Assembly (NCBI GenBank): GCA_920105625.2
Contig: OV050030.1
Location: 77,217,400 to 77,281,399, forward strand
Direction of reading: 5' to 3'
DNA length: 64,000 nt
From: Clusia tigrina
Taxonomy: Eukaryota > Arthropoda > Insecta > Diptera > Clusiidae
Below are positions 54,390 to 64,000 of the stretch, piece after piece. Positions within the stretch are counted from its first letter, which is position 1, and every line of letters begins with the position of its first letter. Below the pieces are notes generated by a model, which was given only the letters and a program-made list of their open reading frames with translations, searched no databases and was not told where the DNA came from. The translations under genes were made by a program, and so were the position numbers.

Positions 54390-55340
54390 GGCGGGTGTCT
54401 TCTCGGAAGGCTTGCAGGCAAGACAGTCATATCGGCTGCCTGACGCATGTAGCGCCTTTCAGGCCGAAGTCTATGCAATTGAGAAAGCAGCCGGACTAAT
54501 ACAAAGTAGTACAATTCGACCTTAGAATATCACTATCAGGCGGCGCTTAAGGCAATAGAATCCAAGACAGTTAAATCGAAGCTGGTAATGAATGTCGTAC
54601 CTCACTACTGAACATTGGACCACACAAGGTCTCACTTTGCTGGGTTCCCGGACATAGCGATATAGAAGGGAATGAATTAGCGGACGAGATGGCTTGGGGA
54701 GCCCTGGAAGGGGCTCTGAAATGGTCATTAACGAAGCAGATACCTCAATACAAATCCCGATATCCGAACTGTTTAGGAACGTAGATGAATTCACTATTGC
54801 AGTGACAAATAACTTATGGACTAATCGGGACGACTGTGAAGTTTCAAGGGCCTTATGGCCTAGGTTGGATATGAAGAGAACGAAGGTTCTCTTAGGGCTC
54901 AACAAACCTGCAGTAAGGGTGCTTACGGGGGTCATTACGGGGCATTGTGCTATCGCACCAATGCTTCAACATTGGCGTATGCCGTCGAGCGGGCTATGTA
55001 GGAGTTGCCATGATGAAGAAGAGACAGAGTCGATTCATCACTTTTTATGTCAATGTCCGAGACTACAGTTGAAACGACTTCAATGTTTGGGGTCGCGCTT
55101 CTTCACAAGTTTGACAGAGATAACGAAGGTAGATTTATCGGGTTTTCTCACTTTCATCTGGAAAACCAAATGGTTTAATAGGGATGGAACTTCCAATGTT
55201 TATGGAGATCGAGGGTAAGGACGAGTATGCTTCCTCCTGGCATTTTTTGGAGGCAGTCACAATGGACATATATGTCTCCGAGTGGAAGTGCGGATACTTC
55301 GTATCCGCACACGCCTTCCCAACCTAACCTAACCTAACCG
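54390..55340 (+). mobile_element. 3' fragment of an RNase-H-bearing LINE with AACCT tail
   Basis: Begins inside RNase H (AGVFSEGLQARQSYRLPDAC, FQAEVYAIEKAAGL), continues in other frames with WVPGHSDIEGNELADEMAW near 54640, and then a 174-codon frame (54694-55218). That frame carries LGLNKPAVRVLTGVITGHC, LCRSCHDEEETESIHHFLCQ and FTSLTEITKVDLSGFLTF. This is the usual C-terminal region after RNase H. The 3' UTR ends in AACCTAACCTAACCTAACC. The 5' truncation at 54390 fits incomplete reverse transcription. Confidence 0.72.
55321..55339. repeat. AACCT/CCTAA short tandem at LINE 3' end
   Basis: Nearly four AACCT units, the complement of the common insect telomere unit TTAGG, at the very end of the LINE fragment. 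Confidence 0.85.
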
Positions 55341-55430
55341 ACTCCAACGTAACGTAATCACATTAGGCAGCAGAAATAAGGCATCAATAGTAGAGATCTA
55401 CAAACATAACATCTCCAGCATTTATAAAAC

Positions 55431-56201
55431 ATGGAGAGTAATAGAATTGCCAGCTTTTATTTAGTATTAAGTTGTATAAAAAATATCGATAATTTTTATG
55501 GTACTGATTTAAACCAATTACCCGATTTTTTGTCTCAAGTAGAGATAATTATACCATTAATCGAAAATTTTAACCAAAGTTCTAACAACATTCTTTTTAG
55601 CTTTGTTAAATATAAATGCACCGGACAGACGAGAGAAGAAATTCATAGAAGTGGGCAAGTTTCTACTAGACAATTCTACTAGACAATTTTGGAGAAAAAC
55701 AAACAAGTGTTGAGTTAATGGACGAACTTAAAGCATGCAAACCGTACGGCACAATCGAACATTATTTTCATACAATAAACACACTAAACAGATTAAATAA
55801 CAGATTTTTAACACATAAGGACGGAACATACTCTACCGCCGAAATTAATCGCATCGCTTTGAATTCATTTAGAGAGCATTTACCAGAACCAACAAGAAGT
55901 ATAATATTTGCAAGGAATCCAGAATCGATTAGCGAGGCTTTTAAAGTTATTCTCGAGGTACGGCACCAAAACTACATTATTAATCGAAAAACCAAATTAA
56001 ATAACAGAGACCAACGAACCTATAGAAGCAATTTTAGTGACTCACACAATTATAGATCAAAAAATTACGAACGCAATATTAATAACAATTCATCCCAGAC
56101 AAAGAATCCCTATCAACAGAACCGAAATATGACTCCTACCAACCAAACGAGAAGAGTAATCAATTACGAAGATTTGACTATGGAGAATGAATATCACTTT
56201 T
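55431..56201 (+). pseudogene. Gag of gypsy/errantivirus-like LTR retrotransposon (broken)
   Basis: Two frames in sequence: 55431-55682 (LVLSCIKNIDNFYGTDLNQL...) and 55718-56203 (MDELKACKPYGTIEHYFHTI, RTYRSNFSDSH..., NMTPTNQTRRV). A frameshift near 55640-55680 separates them. The Asn/Arg-rich C-terminus without a CCHC knuckle fits gag of the gypsy/17.6/297 group of insect errantiviruses. An old, non-functional copy. Confidence 0.65.
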
Positions 56202-58066
56202 AGGACAAACAGTACACCATTTAATCAAAACAATACTGAGCATAGCCAAAATATAAAGAGATTTTGCAATAGAAATAATTGACAAATTAATCGAAATAAT
56301 AGGGGACAGAACTACCAACAAATAAGTGATTCTAGACAAACAAGGTATTCCCAAATACCACAACCAATGGAAATAGGTGCACTTAGTCAACATACTGTCA
56401 ACGAAGATCCTATATATGACAATTTTCTAATGAGTGGGAGAAACAGCTACCCTATATAGTTGTAACTACTGCGGTAAAAAATTTAATATTCGTAATTGAT
56501 ACTGGAGCAGAGACAAGTATAATAAACCCCAACCTAACTGACCCCAAGTGGAAAGTGAATAATAGTTAAATAAGTAGGTTGAGAGTACTCGGTAGAGTAA
56601 TCGCTTCCAATATAAAATATCGCTTTCCCTTGTTTAAAGAATTTAAGAAAAATTGATTTGTTGAATTTATAGAATTCCCCTTTCATAATTATTTCGATGG
56701 AATTATAGGTAATAATATCCTAAAAAATATAAAATATAAAAAATATATATATTGATTACCCCAAACGACAGCTAATTACAGACAGTGCTACACTAATATT
56801 CCACCTCTCTCAAACTGAAGAGTATTATGATAAATTCGCATCTCAGCAAATATTTCAAAATTAAGCGAAAGATCCTCTAAACACTAATGAAAATGTTCTC
56901 CATATTTAAAAAATTTAGACACGTTTTTTATGAGGAAAATGATAATCTAAAATTTACTAATCAAGTTAAACACAAAATTGTTACAAAAAATGATATCCCT
57001 ATTCACTCTAAATTATATAGATGCCCAGAGATTCACAAGGAGGAAGTTAAAAGACAAATTAATGATGTTAAAGCAAAATATAATCCGTGAATCAAATAGT
57101 CCATATAACAGCCCACTCTGGATTGTCCCCTAAAAATCTGACAACACAAGCGATTTAAAATGGCGCAGAATCATAGACTACAGAAAACTCAATAATAATA
57201 CCATAGAAGATAGGTATGCAATTCCGAATATGAAAGACATATTCTACAAATTGGGAAAATGCCAATACTTCTCGGCACTCGATCTGGCAAAGGGTTTTCA
57301 CCAGATTGAGATGGACAATAATGATATCCATAACACAGCCTTTTCTACGGCGGACGGGCAATACGAGTATTTACGAATGTTATTTGGTCTACGTAATGCT
57401 CCCGCTACTTTCCAACGCCTTATGAATAATGTGTTAAGAGTATATAGGCAAAATCTGTCACGTTTACCTTGACGCTATCTTAGTTTTCTCTACCAGCTTA
57501 GAGGACAGCAAAATTCTTAATACTTTGAGTAAAGCCAACCTGACAATTCAATTGAGCAAGTGCAGATTTTTAACAAAACAAACAGAATTTCTTGGTCACG
57601 TCGTTTCAGCAGAGGGAATTAAAGCAAACCCCAAAAAAATAGAAGCAATAAATCAAATTAAATTGCTAAGAAACCAAAAAGGAGATCAAGTCATTCTTGG
57701 GAATCACGGGAAATTACCGGCGTTTTATCAAAGACTACTCCAAAATTGCACACCACCTTGTTAAATATTTAAAGAAGAACTCAAAAATCAACTTAAGGGA
57801 CTCTGATTACATAGAAGCATTTCAAAAGCTTAAGCTAATGCTCCAAAGTGACCCAATCCTTACTCCCCCAGATTTTGGAAAGAAATTCAAACTTATTACC
57901 GACGCAAGTAATTTTGCATTAGGCGTGGTTCTTACACAGAATGGCAAGGTGATATCTTACGCTAGCAGATCACTTAATGGACACGAACAAAAATATAGCA
58001 CAATTGAAAAAGAATTGATTACATTTATGGTCGCCAGTTCACAATAAAGACCGACCATAAACCACT
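56202..58066 (+). pseudogene. Pol of gypsy/errantivirus-like element: protease, RT, partial RNase H (broken)
   Basis: Protease remnant near 56490 (FVIDTGAETSIINPNL). The RT runs from about 56900: [46 protein letters not shown] and [15 protein letters not shown]. The YLDD-type box is disrupted near 57470 by a frame change, then FLGHVVSAEGIKANPKKIEA. RNase H follows from about 57800 (ITDASNFALGVVLTQNGKVI, YASRSLNGHEQKYSTIEKEL). It stops at 58066 where a mariner is inserted in the DHKPLT motif. The rest of RNase H, integrase and env are absent after the mariner. Multiple stops; inactive. Confidence 0.82.
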
Positions 58067-58068
58067 TA

Positions 58069-59333
58069 CGAGATCTGTTCAAAAAGTATTTCGATTTTTG
58101 AATTTTCGCGGGCTACGGAAGTTCGATTTTAGATCAATTGGTGGCGTTATGTTGGTACTCATGACCCTCACTTATGTTGACAATCTCGGCCATTTTGAAT
58201 GTGCAGTCAGTTTTTGACAGCTATTGGGCGTGGACGTGTTTTAGCTAGACTTCGATTTTTGTCTATCTACTCAATCGTGGCGTATCGTTGTCCTTTCATG
58301 GGCCTTCTCAGTTTCGGGAACCAGAAAAAGTCACAGGGGCCAAGTCTGGGGAATACGGTGGCTGCGGCGTTATTACAGTGTTGTTTTTGGCCAAAAATTC
58401 GCGCACAAGTAATGATGTGCGAGCAGGGGCATTATCATGATGCAAAAGCCAATTTTTGTTCTTCCACAAATCCGGGCGTTTCTGGAGGATTGCTTCTCGC
58501 AAATTCCTTATTACTTGAAGATAATATTCCTTATTGACCGCTCTACCCTGCGGCAAGAATTCATAATGCACCACGCACCTGCAATCAAAGAAAACTGTCA
58601 GCAAAACCTTCTCATTCTACCGAACTTGGTATGCTTTTTTCGGTCTTGGCTCATGCGGCAGCTTCCATTGGGATGATTGAGCTTTGGTTTCTACGTCATA
58701 ACCATAGACCCATGATTCGTTACCAGTTGTGACTCTCTGCAGCAAATTTGGGTCGTCACGGACAGATTCCAACAGCTCCTGCTGTTTTTGGTCGAAATTG
58801 AGTAATTTGGCTACGAATTTTTCGGCGACCCGCCTCATGCCCAAACTTTTGGTGATAAACGAATGACAGGAGCCAATCGATATATTTAGGTCCTCGGCAA
58901 CTTCTCTGACAGTGATTCGACGATTGGTCAATACTAGTTTCTTTACTTCATCAATGTTTTCGTCTGTTGTTCACGTGCTCGGGCGTCCGGAACGCTCTTC
59001 GTCGCTCACATCTTTTCGGCCCTCTGAAAACATTTTGCACCACCGATAAACGTTGCTTTTGTCCAACGTAGCTTCGCGGTATGCAACAGTCAACATTCGG
59101 AATACTTCCGCGCACTTTGTTGATTTTCACACAAAATTTGATACAAATTCTTTGATCCGTCAGACAAAAATCGAAGACAAGTTAAAACACGTCCACGCAC
59201 AATAGCTGTCAAAAACTGACTGAACATTCAAAATGGGCGAGATTGTCAACAAAAGTGAGGGTCATGAGTACCAAGATAACGCCACAAAACGATCCAGCAT
59301 CCGTAGCCCGCGATACTTTTTGAACAAACTTCG
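58069..59333 (-). mobile_element. Mariner, second family, nearly full length but broken
   Basis: 1265 bp, TA at both sides (58067-58068, 59334-59335), ends CGAGATCTGTTCAAAAAGTA and the complement of CGAAGTTTGTTCAAAAAGTA. The minus strand encodes NRRITVREVAEDLNISIGSC, VTTGNESWVYGYDVETKAQS (canonical GDE reads GNE, so the first catalytic Asp is lost), LLHHDNAPARTSLLVREFLA and PPYSPDLAPVTF. Frameshifts lie near 58610 and 58930. Inserted in the gypsy-like RNase H. Not active. Confidence 0.88.
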
Positions 59334-59335
59334 TA

Positions 59336-59683
59336 CTCCTCGAAGTTGTTTCAGACTTGACATCTGATGCCTTTCTTGCCGCTATGAAGAGATTTGTTTT
59401 TCGAAGAGGGTTACCATCAGACAGCCATAGCGATAGTGGCACAAACTTTATTGGTGCTAGCCGAGAGCTGGTAAAGAGCTTCAAACAATTGGCAAGTCAA
59501 ACGATGTTGGTTCCTACATGGCTCAATCGCAAATCAACTGCTATTGAGTTCCTCCTGGTCACCATTTCGGTGGTATCTGGGCATCAGCGGTCAAATCCAC
59601 AAAGTTTCATTTGCGGCGTGTTATAGGTGATATTAAACTTAACTATGAAAAGCTTGCACATTGCTTTGTGAGAATCGAGGCCA
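59336..59683 (+). pseudogene. BEL/Pao-like integrase fragment
   Basis: EVVSDLTSDAFLAAMKRFVF, RRGLPSDSHSDSGTNFIGAS and RELVKSFKQLA form the typical BEL/Pao integrase core segment with the second catalytic Asp (SDxGTNF). After a frame change come HFGGIWASAVKSTKFHLRRV and IGDIKLNYEKLAH, also collinear with BEL/Pao. About 115 codons remain. It lies between a mariner end on each side. Confidence 0.8.
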
Positions 59684-59756
59684 CAAAAATATCGAAAATT
59701 GAACATCCGTAGCCCGCGAAAATTCAAAATTCGCGATACGTTTTGAACAGACCTCG
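59684..59756 (-). mobile_element. Solo mariner end (family of 58069-59333)
   Basis: Reads CCGTAGCCCGCGAAAATTCA, then a terminal TTTTGAACAGACCTCG next to TA at 59757-59758. On the opposite strand it equals the left end (58069-58140) of the neighbouring mariner, so it is an inverted left end. No transposase sequence. Confidence 0.8.
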
Positions 59757-60057
59757 TATGTATATGTATATGAATACATATGTATATGCATCTGTATATG
59801 CATATGAATATGTATATGCATATGCAGATGTATATTCATATGCATATGCATATGTATATGCAAATGTATATGCGTATTTATATGCATCTGTATATGCATA
59901 TGAATATGTATATGCATATGCATATGTATATGCGTATGTATATGCGTATGTATACACATATGTATATGCATATGTATATGCATATGTTATGTATATGCAT
60001 ATGTATATGCATATGTATAAGCATATGTATATGTATATGCATATGTAAATGCATATG
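59757..60057. repeat. 12-bp satellite array 3 (TATGCATATGTA)
   Basis: About 300 bp of tandem TATATGCATATG-type units with variants (GAATATG, GCAAATG, GCGTATG). It reads as Met-Tyr/Met-His or Tyr-Ala-Tyr-Val repeats in every frame, which are not genes. Confidence 0.92.
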
Positions 60058-60059
60058 TA

Positions 60060-61008
60060 CGAGGTGTGATCAAAAGATAACCGTTATTTTCATCTTTTCG
60101 TGAGTTACGTATGTCCGATGTTCGCATTTTTTTTTTTTATGTTGGAACACATGTCTGTTATATATGTTGGCAATACCAACCATTTTGGATTGTCAGTTTG
60201 TTTTTGACAGATAAAAAGGTTAGTCGTATTTTGGTGTGCTCTTGGATTTTGTACTATTCGAAAAAAATGGATCAAAGAAACTGTATTCAGTTTTGTGCAA
60301 AAAATGAAATTAAATGCGCAAGGATATTTGAAATGTTGACTGTGGCCTTTGGCGAGTCTACTATGAGCAGAACACAAGTTCAATTGTGGTATAACCGGTT
60401 TAAGGAAGGCCGAGAAGATGTCAATGACGATGCTCGTCCTGGTCGCCCGAGCACGTCAACAACCGATGAAAACATTGACGCAGTGAAGAAAATGATTTTG
60501 GATAATCGTCGAATCACTATCAGAGGGGTTGCTGATGATGTTGGCATATCGTTCGGCTCATGCCAAGCAATTTTTACGGATGTTTTAGGCATGAAACGTG
60601 CGGCAGCGAAGATTGTTCCAATATTGGTTAATTTTGAGCAAAAACAACGTCGCATGGACATCGCTCAGGAGCTGTTTTTGGCCAAAAACAAAACCGTTAT
60701 CATGCCTCAACCACCGTATTCACCGGACTTGGCCCCCGCTGACTTTATCCTCTTTCCAAAACTGAAGACACCGATGAAAGGAAACCTTTTTGCTACGATT
60801 GAGGAGATAAAAGAAAAATCGAAACAGGTGCTATAGGCGATACCAAAAAAAGGGTTTTAGAAGTGTTTCGAGGATTGAAAAAAATGCTGGCATAAGTGTA
60901 TTATATCTGAGGGGAATTACTTTAAAGGGGACAAGATATTTGTTGATGAATAAATAAATACTTTATTTTTTGATCACACAATAACGGTTCTTTTTTGATC
61001 ACACCTCG
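60060..61008 (+). mobile_element. Mariner, deletion derivative (copy 3)
   Basis: 949 bp, TA on each side (60058-60059, 61009-61010), ends identical to copy 2. The ORF from 60267 is MDQRNCIQFCAKNEIKCARI... with the same junction MDIAQE-LFLAKNKTVI and the same frame end. It differs from copy 2 by a few substitutions. Sits inside the 12-bp satellite. No active transposase possible. Confidence 0.93.
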
Positions 61009-61047
61009 TATATGCATATGTATATGCATATGTAAATGCATATGTAC
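61009..61047. repeat. 12-bp satellite, short piece between mariners
   Basis: Three units of TATATGCATATG type left between two mariner-related insertions. Confidence 0.8.
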
Positions 61048-62320
61048 AGTATGTCAAGAATGAGTTTACACATTGAAGAAAAATTAAATTTTTCACATTA
61101 ATTACCAAAAAGGGCTACTTTTTATTTCTGTACATAAATATTTGATCACAAATTTTTATTAATACTATATTTACAAGGAAATCATAAAAAGAAATATGCG
61201 ACTTTTTTTTATACCATGTGAATAATACGATTTCGGGAACCCCTCAAAATACGCGTTAGTTTCGGTAATCACTTCTTCGTTTGAGATGAATCTTTTTCCT
61301 GCGAGCCATTTTTTCAAGTTTGGAAACAGGAAAAAGTCACTAGGAGCTAAATCTGGACTATAAGGTGGATGATTAACCAATTGGAAGTGTATTTCACGTA
61401 ATTCTAGCATCGTATCTAATGCTGTGTGAACCGGTGCGTTGTCTTGAAGAAAGAGCATTTTTTTTCTTCTTTAAATGTGGTCGTTTTTCCTTGATTGCAT
61501 CAATCAATTGATCCAAAAATGCACGATAATACTTTCCTGTGATTGTGGATCCTTTTCCATGAGCAATATTCCGTATGCATCCCAAAATAAAGTGGCCATA
61601 ACTTCCACCAGCTTCCACCCATTGTTTCGATTGATATTTGGTTTCAGGTGTGTAGTGGTGGACCCACGTTTCACCAACAGTTATTAATCGATGCCAAAAA
61701 TCAACAGGATTACGCTTTATCATGTCCAAACACCGCTGTGAAGTGGTCTGTCGAACTCGTTTTTGTTCGACACAGAGCAAACGCGGCACCCATCTTGCCG
61801 ATAGCTTTTTCATATGCAAATGTTCATGCAAAATGTTGAACACGCGTTCATATGATATGTTTACCTTTTCAACAATCTCACGCAACTTGACTCGGCGATC
61901 ATTCATAACGATATAGAGGATTTTCTTGATATTTTCTTCAGTAACCTCCTCTTTTGGCCTTCCTGTTGATGGTATTGTTGCAGTGCTTGTTCGGCCGCGT
62001 TTAAATTCAGCAATCCAATATTTTACCATGTAATCTGACGGAGCAGACTCACAGTAATGTTTATCGAGCTTTTTTTCTGTCTCTTTCGCCGTTTTCCCTT
62101 TCAAATAATAGTGTTTAACCACTGCACGAAATTCGCTTTTTTCCATTTTTCAAGAAACACAAAAGTTGCTTACTTCAAACGACTACAACAAATAAACTAA
62201 TCGATGAATTTGGGTGAATTTTAACAGCTGACGTTTGACAGATCGCAATTTCTAAAAAAAAAGTTTTTGTGTTTGTGCTGCCATCTAGCGCTAGGTAGCT
62301 TCAATATCAATCCGCCCTCG
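61048..62320 (-). mobile_element. Mariner, third family, broken transposase
   Basis: The right end is the complement of CGAGGGCGGATTGATATTGA next to TA (62321-62322). No matching left end is visible: the left border reads CAGTATGTCAAGAATGAGTT, which looks like another terminus. The transposase from 62146 gives MEKSEFRAVVKHYYLKGKTA, NDRRVKLREIVEKVNISYER and ITVGETWVHHYTPETK (first catalytic Asp replaced by Gly). A frameshift in an A-run near 61460 follows, then LFLQDNAPVHTALDTML and HPPYSPDLAPSDFFLFPNLK to about 61171. Helix-turn-helix and the last two Asp residues are present. Inactive copy of a mellifera-like mariner (subfamily tentative). Confidence 0.87.
61171..62146 (-). pseudogene. Mariner transposase, one frameshift and loss of first catalytic Asp
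   Basis: Two frames, 62146-61394 (250 codons) and 61458-61171 (95 codons), overlap at the A/T run where the frame changes. The combined length (about 325-330 codons) is near the 345 usual for mariner. The GETWVHHY motif should read DETWxHHY. No further stops. Probably a relatively recent loss of function. Confidence 0.87.
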
Positions 62321-62393
62321 TATATGCATTTGTATATGCATATGTAAATGCATATGTATATGCATATGTATATGCATATGTATATTCATATGA

Positions 62394-62461
<68 letters not shown>

Positions 62462-62970
62462 GCATATGTATATGCATATGCATATGTATATGCATATGCA
62501 TATGTGTATGCATATGCAATGTTATGCATATGTATATGTATATATATACGCATATGCATATTCATATGTATATGTATATACATATGTGCATATATATGCA
62601 TATGCATATGTATATGCATATGTACAAGCTATGTATATACGTATATATATGCATATGTATATGCATATGTATATGTAGATGCATATGTAAATGCATATGT
62701 ATATGCATATGTATATGCAAATGTATATGCATATGTTTATGTATACGCATATGTACATGCTATGTTTATGCATGTGTATATGCATATGTATATGCATATG
62801 TATATGCATATGTATATGCATATGTATATGCATATATAGATGCATATGTATATGCATTTGTATATGCGTATGGATATGTATTTGCATATGTAAATGCATA
62901 TGTATACGCATATGTATATGCATATGTATATGCATATGTATACGCATATGTATATGTATATGTATATGCA
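62321..62970. repeat. 12-bp satellite array 4, with internal (TA)n at 62399-62457
   Basis: About 650 bp of TATGCATATGTA units, variants GCATTTG, GCGTATG, GTAAATG. The TA run is embedded. All long frames here are repeat artefacts. Confidence 0.92.
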
Positions 62971-63619
62971 TTTACGCTTTTTTTGCTTTAGGTGGAAAGC
63001 ATCATGCCGAGGTGTAGGACACTAACCCAACTAAAACCACCTTTGCTTCGATCCCGTGGGTCCCCGTGGTACATTCAGTTAAGGTATTCCTTCACGGGGC
63101 GGGCTGAGATTTTTTCCTCACTCTCGTATCTTGGTCATTCTAACGGCTTTAGATCGCAAAACCTCTAGCGCTTTGCTCGTCGTATCTTACTTGTTTCATG
63201 ATACCGACCAGTATATCCGCTGCTGTATCCCAGGCCACCTGTGAGGCAAGCATGTACCGAAGAACACCAGCTGGGGTTACTTTCTCTCTTATATAATGCT
63301 CAAGCAGGCGTTTTGCACCCGTAAATCTGCCGCATTCCATCAACACATGTTCTGCATTCTCATAGCAGCCAACACAGTACAGGCTGTATGGGTCCTCCAC
63401 ATGTTTGTACTTGTGCAGATACTTTCGAAAACATCCGTGTCCCGATAGGAAGTGCGTTAGGTGGTAGGTAACTTCATCGTGTCTTCGGGCGATCCATACT
63501 TGTATGTTAGGGATCAGCTCTTGGGTCCACCGTCCTTTGGTGGATATATCCCATCTTTCCTGCCATTCATTTTGTGAGCACTTTCTGATTAACGCAGTTT
63601 TGGCTAGATCCATTTTGTC

Positions 63620-63620
<1 letters not shown>
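62971..63620 (-). pseudogene. 3' end of an R1-clade LINE ORF2 and its 3' UTR
   Basis: On the minus strand from 63620: KMDLAKTALIRKCSQNEWQE, WDISTKGRWTQELIPNIQVW, HFLSGHGCFRKYLHKYKHVE, YCVGCYENAEHVLMECGRF, ending at 63149. This is the R1-clade C-terminal domain, similar to the copy at 8.8-9.3 kb (SSKGRWTFQLI, LSGHGCFKEYLHEY) but clearly a different element. The 3' UTR (63148-62990) and a short T-rich tail follow. 5'-truncated at a GT microsatellite. Confidence 0.82.
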
Positions 63621-63660
<40 letters not shown>

Positions 63661-63662
63661 CG

Positions 63663-63693
<31 letters not shown>
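63621..63693. repeat. (GT)n microsatellite
   Basis: GT repeats with a central GCGCGCGCG run at 63652-63661. It marks the 5' break of the R1-type remnant. Confidence 0.95.
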
Positions 63694-63694
<1 letters not shown>

Positions 63695-64000
63695 GTACAA
63701 AAACAGCCGGACAACTCCAGTCACGTATTTGTATAATTCAATTTTATACACAATTAATCAGCTATTATTAGATATAAAGGCGCATAATTAAATTATAAAA
63801 CTTAATGGATTTCTTAGCGTACCACATTTAAGTAGAAATAAAGATATTTGATATTAAATTTTTCTACTCACTCGCTTAGGGTGTAAATTGGTGCAATTTG
63901 TGAAGCTATTCGGTAGTCTAACCCTACTTCAGTCTCCTCTACTGGATTTCGATACTGTCTGCAATCCCCCCACCCCACCTCCGAACATTTATGTTTTCTT
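63694..64000. other. Unassigned DNA at the window end
   Basis: No gene or repeat recognised; a short C-rich stretch (CCCCCCCACCCCACC) lies near 63966-63980. Confidence 0.35.

Noticed and set aside
55317..55341. Genuine telomere or subtelomere
   Set aside because: Only about four AACCT units at a LINE 3' end, with transposon sequence continuing on both sides.
59639..60103. Met/His/Tyr-rich frames on both strands
   Set aside because: All arise from the stop-free 12-bp satellite; no start context or conserved domain.
62307..63017. Six overlapping frames of up to 163 codons
   Set aside because: Same satellite effect in all frames and both strands.
63621..63693. Arg/His-rich coding at the start of the frame 63149-63751
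   Set aside because: It is the GT microsatellite read in frame; real LINE coding begins only at about 63620.

Overview
The window is a piece of an AT-rich animal genome, almost certainly a higher fly (Diptera). The evidence is one multi-exon Pcf11-type gene with GT-AG introns plus a transposable-element set typical of flies: I, jockey, R1 and LOA-like LINEs, several mariners, hAT, P-like, Tigger/pogo-like and Harbinger DNA transposons, and Ty3/gypsy and BEL/Pao fragments. A tephritid-like fly is my guess; the sequence alone does not settle the genus. I see no bacterial genes, tRNA, rRNA or CRISPR array.

Layout. 1-4.6 kb: a degraded I-like LINE (+). 4.6-6.3 kb: a hAT transposase remnant and an RNase-H LINE remnant (-). 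6.6-15.1 kb: a decayed jockey-clade LINE (-) split by a nearly intact R1-clade LINE at 8569-14161, with a 14-bp target-site duplication. 15.4-19.6 kb: a LOA-like LINE (-) carrying a mariner at 18515-19360. 20.55-39.02 kb: Pcf11 (-), eleven exons whose reading phases all agree. Its 11.3-kb intron (24370-35656) contains an LTR-element leader, a mariner end, a P-like transposon split by a jockey LINE with an open ORF2, a Tigger remnant and a Harbinger element with target-site duplication. 39-43.6 kb: non-coding DNA with two inverted-repeat elements. 43.9-48.2 kb: LOA-like, Tigger and gypsy remnants. 48.3-49.3 kb: mariner. 49.4-51.9 kb: a transposase-like gene of a superfamily I cannot assign, surrounded by five copies of CGTACGCGAC. 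52.3-55.3 kb: a mariner fragment, an unknown ORF between direct repeats, and a LINE tail ending in AACCT units. 55.4-58.1 kb: a broken gypsy/errantivirus-like gag-pol. 58.1-63.0 kb: three mariners, a mariner end and a BEL integrase fragment set in or beside a 12-bp satellite. 63.0-63.6 kb: an R1-type LINE tail.

Functionally the only clear host gene is Pcf11, the scaffold of cleavage factor II that couples pre-mRNA 3'-end cleavage to transcription termination. The visible exons give about 1872 residues; the first coding exon, with the start of the CTD-interaction domain, was not found. Everything else reads as layered transposon history. The best candidates for something undescribed are the CGTACGCGAC element at 49.4-51.9 kb, the inverted-repeat elements at 40.4 and 42.3 kb, and the shared-deletion mariner family lying in the 12-bp satellite.
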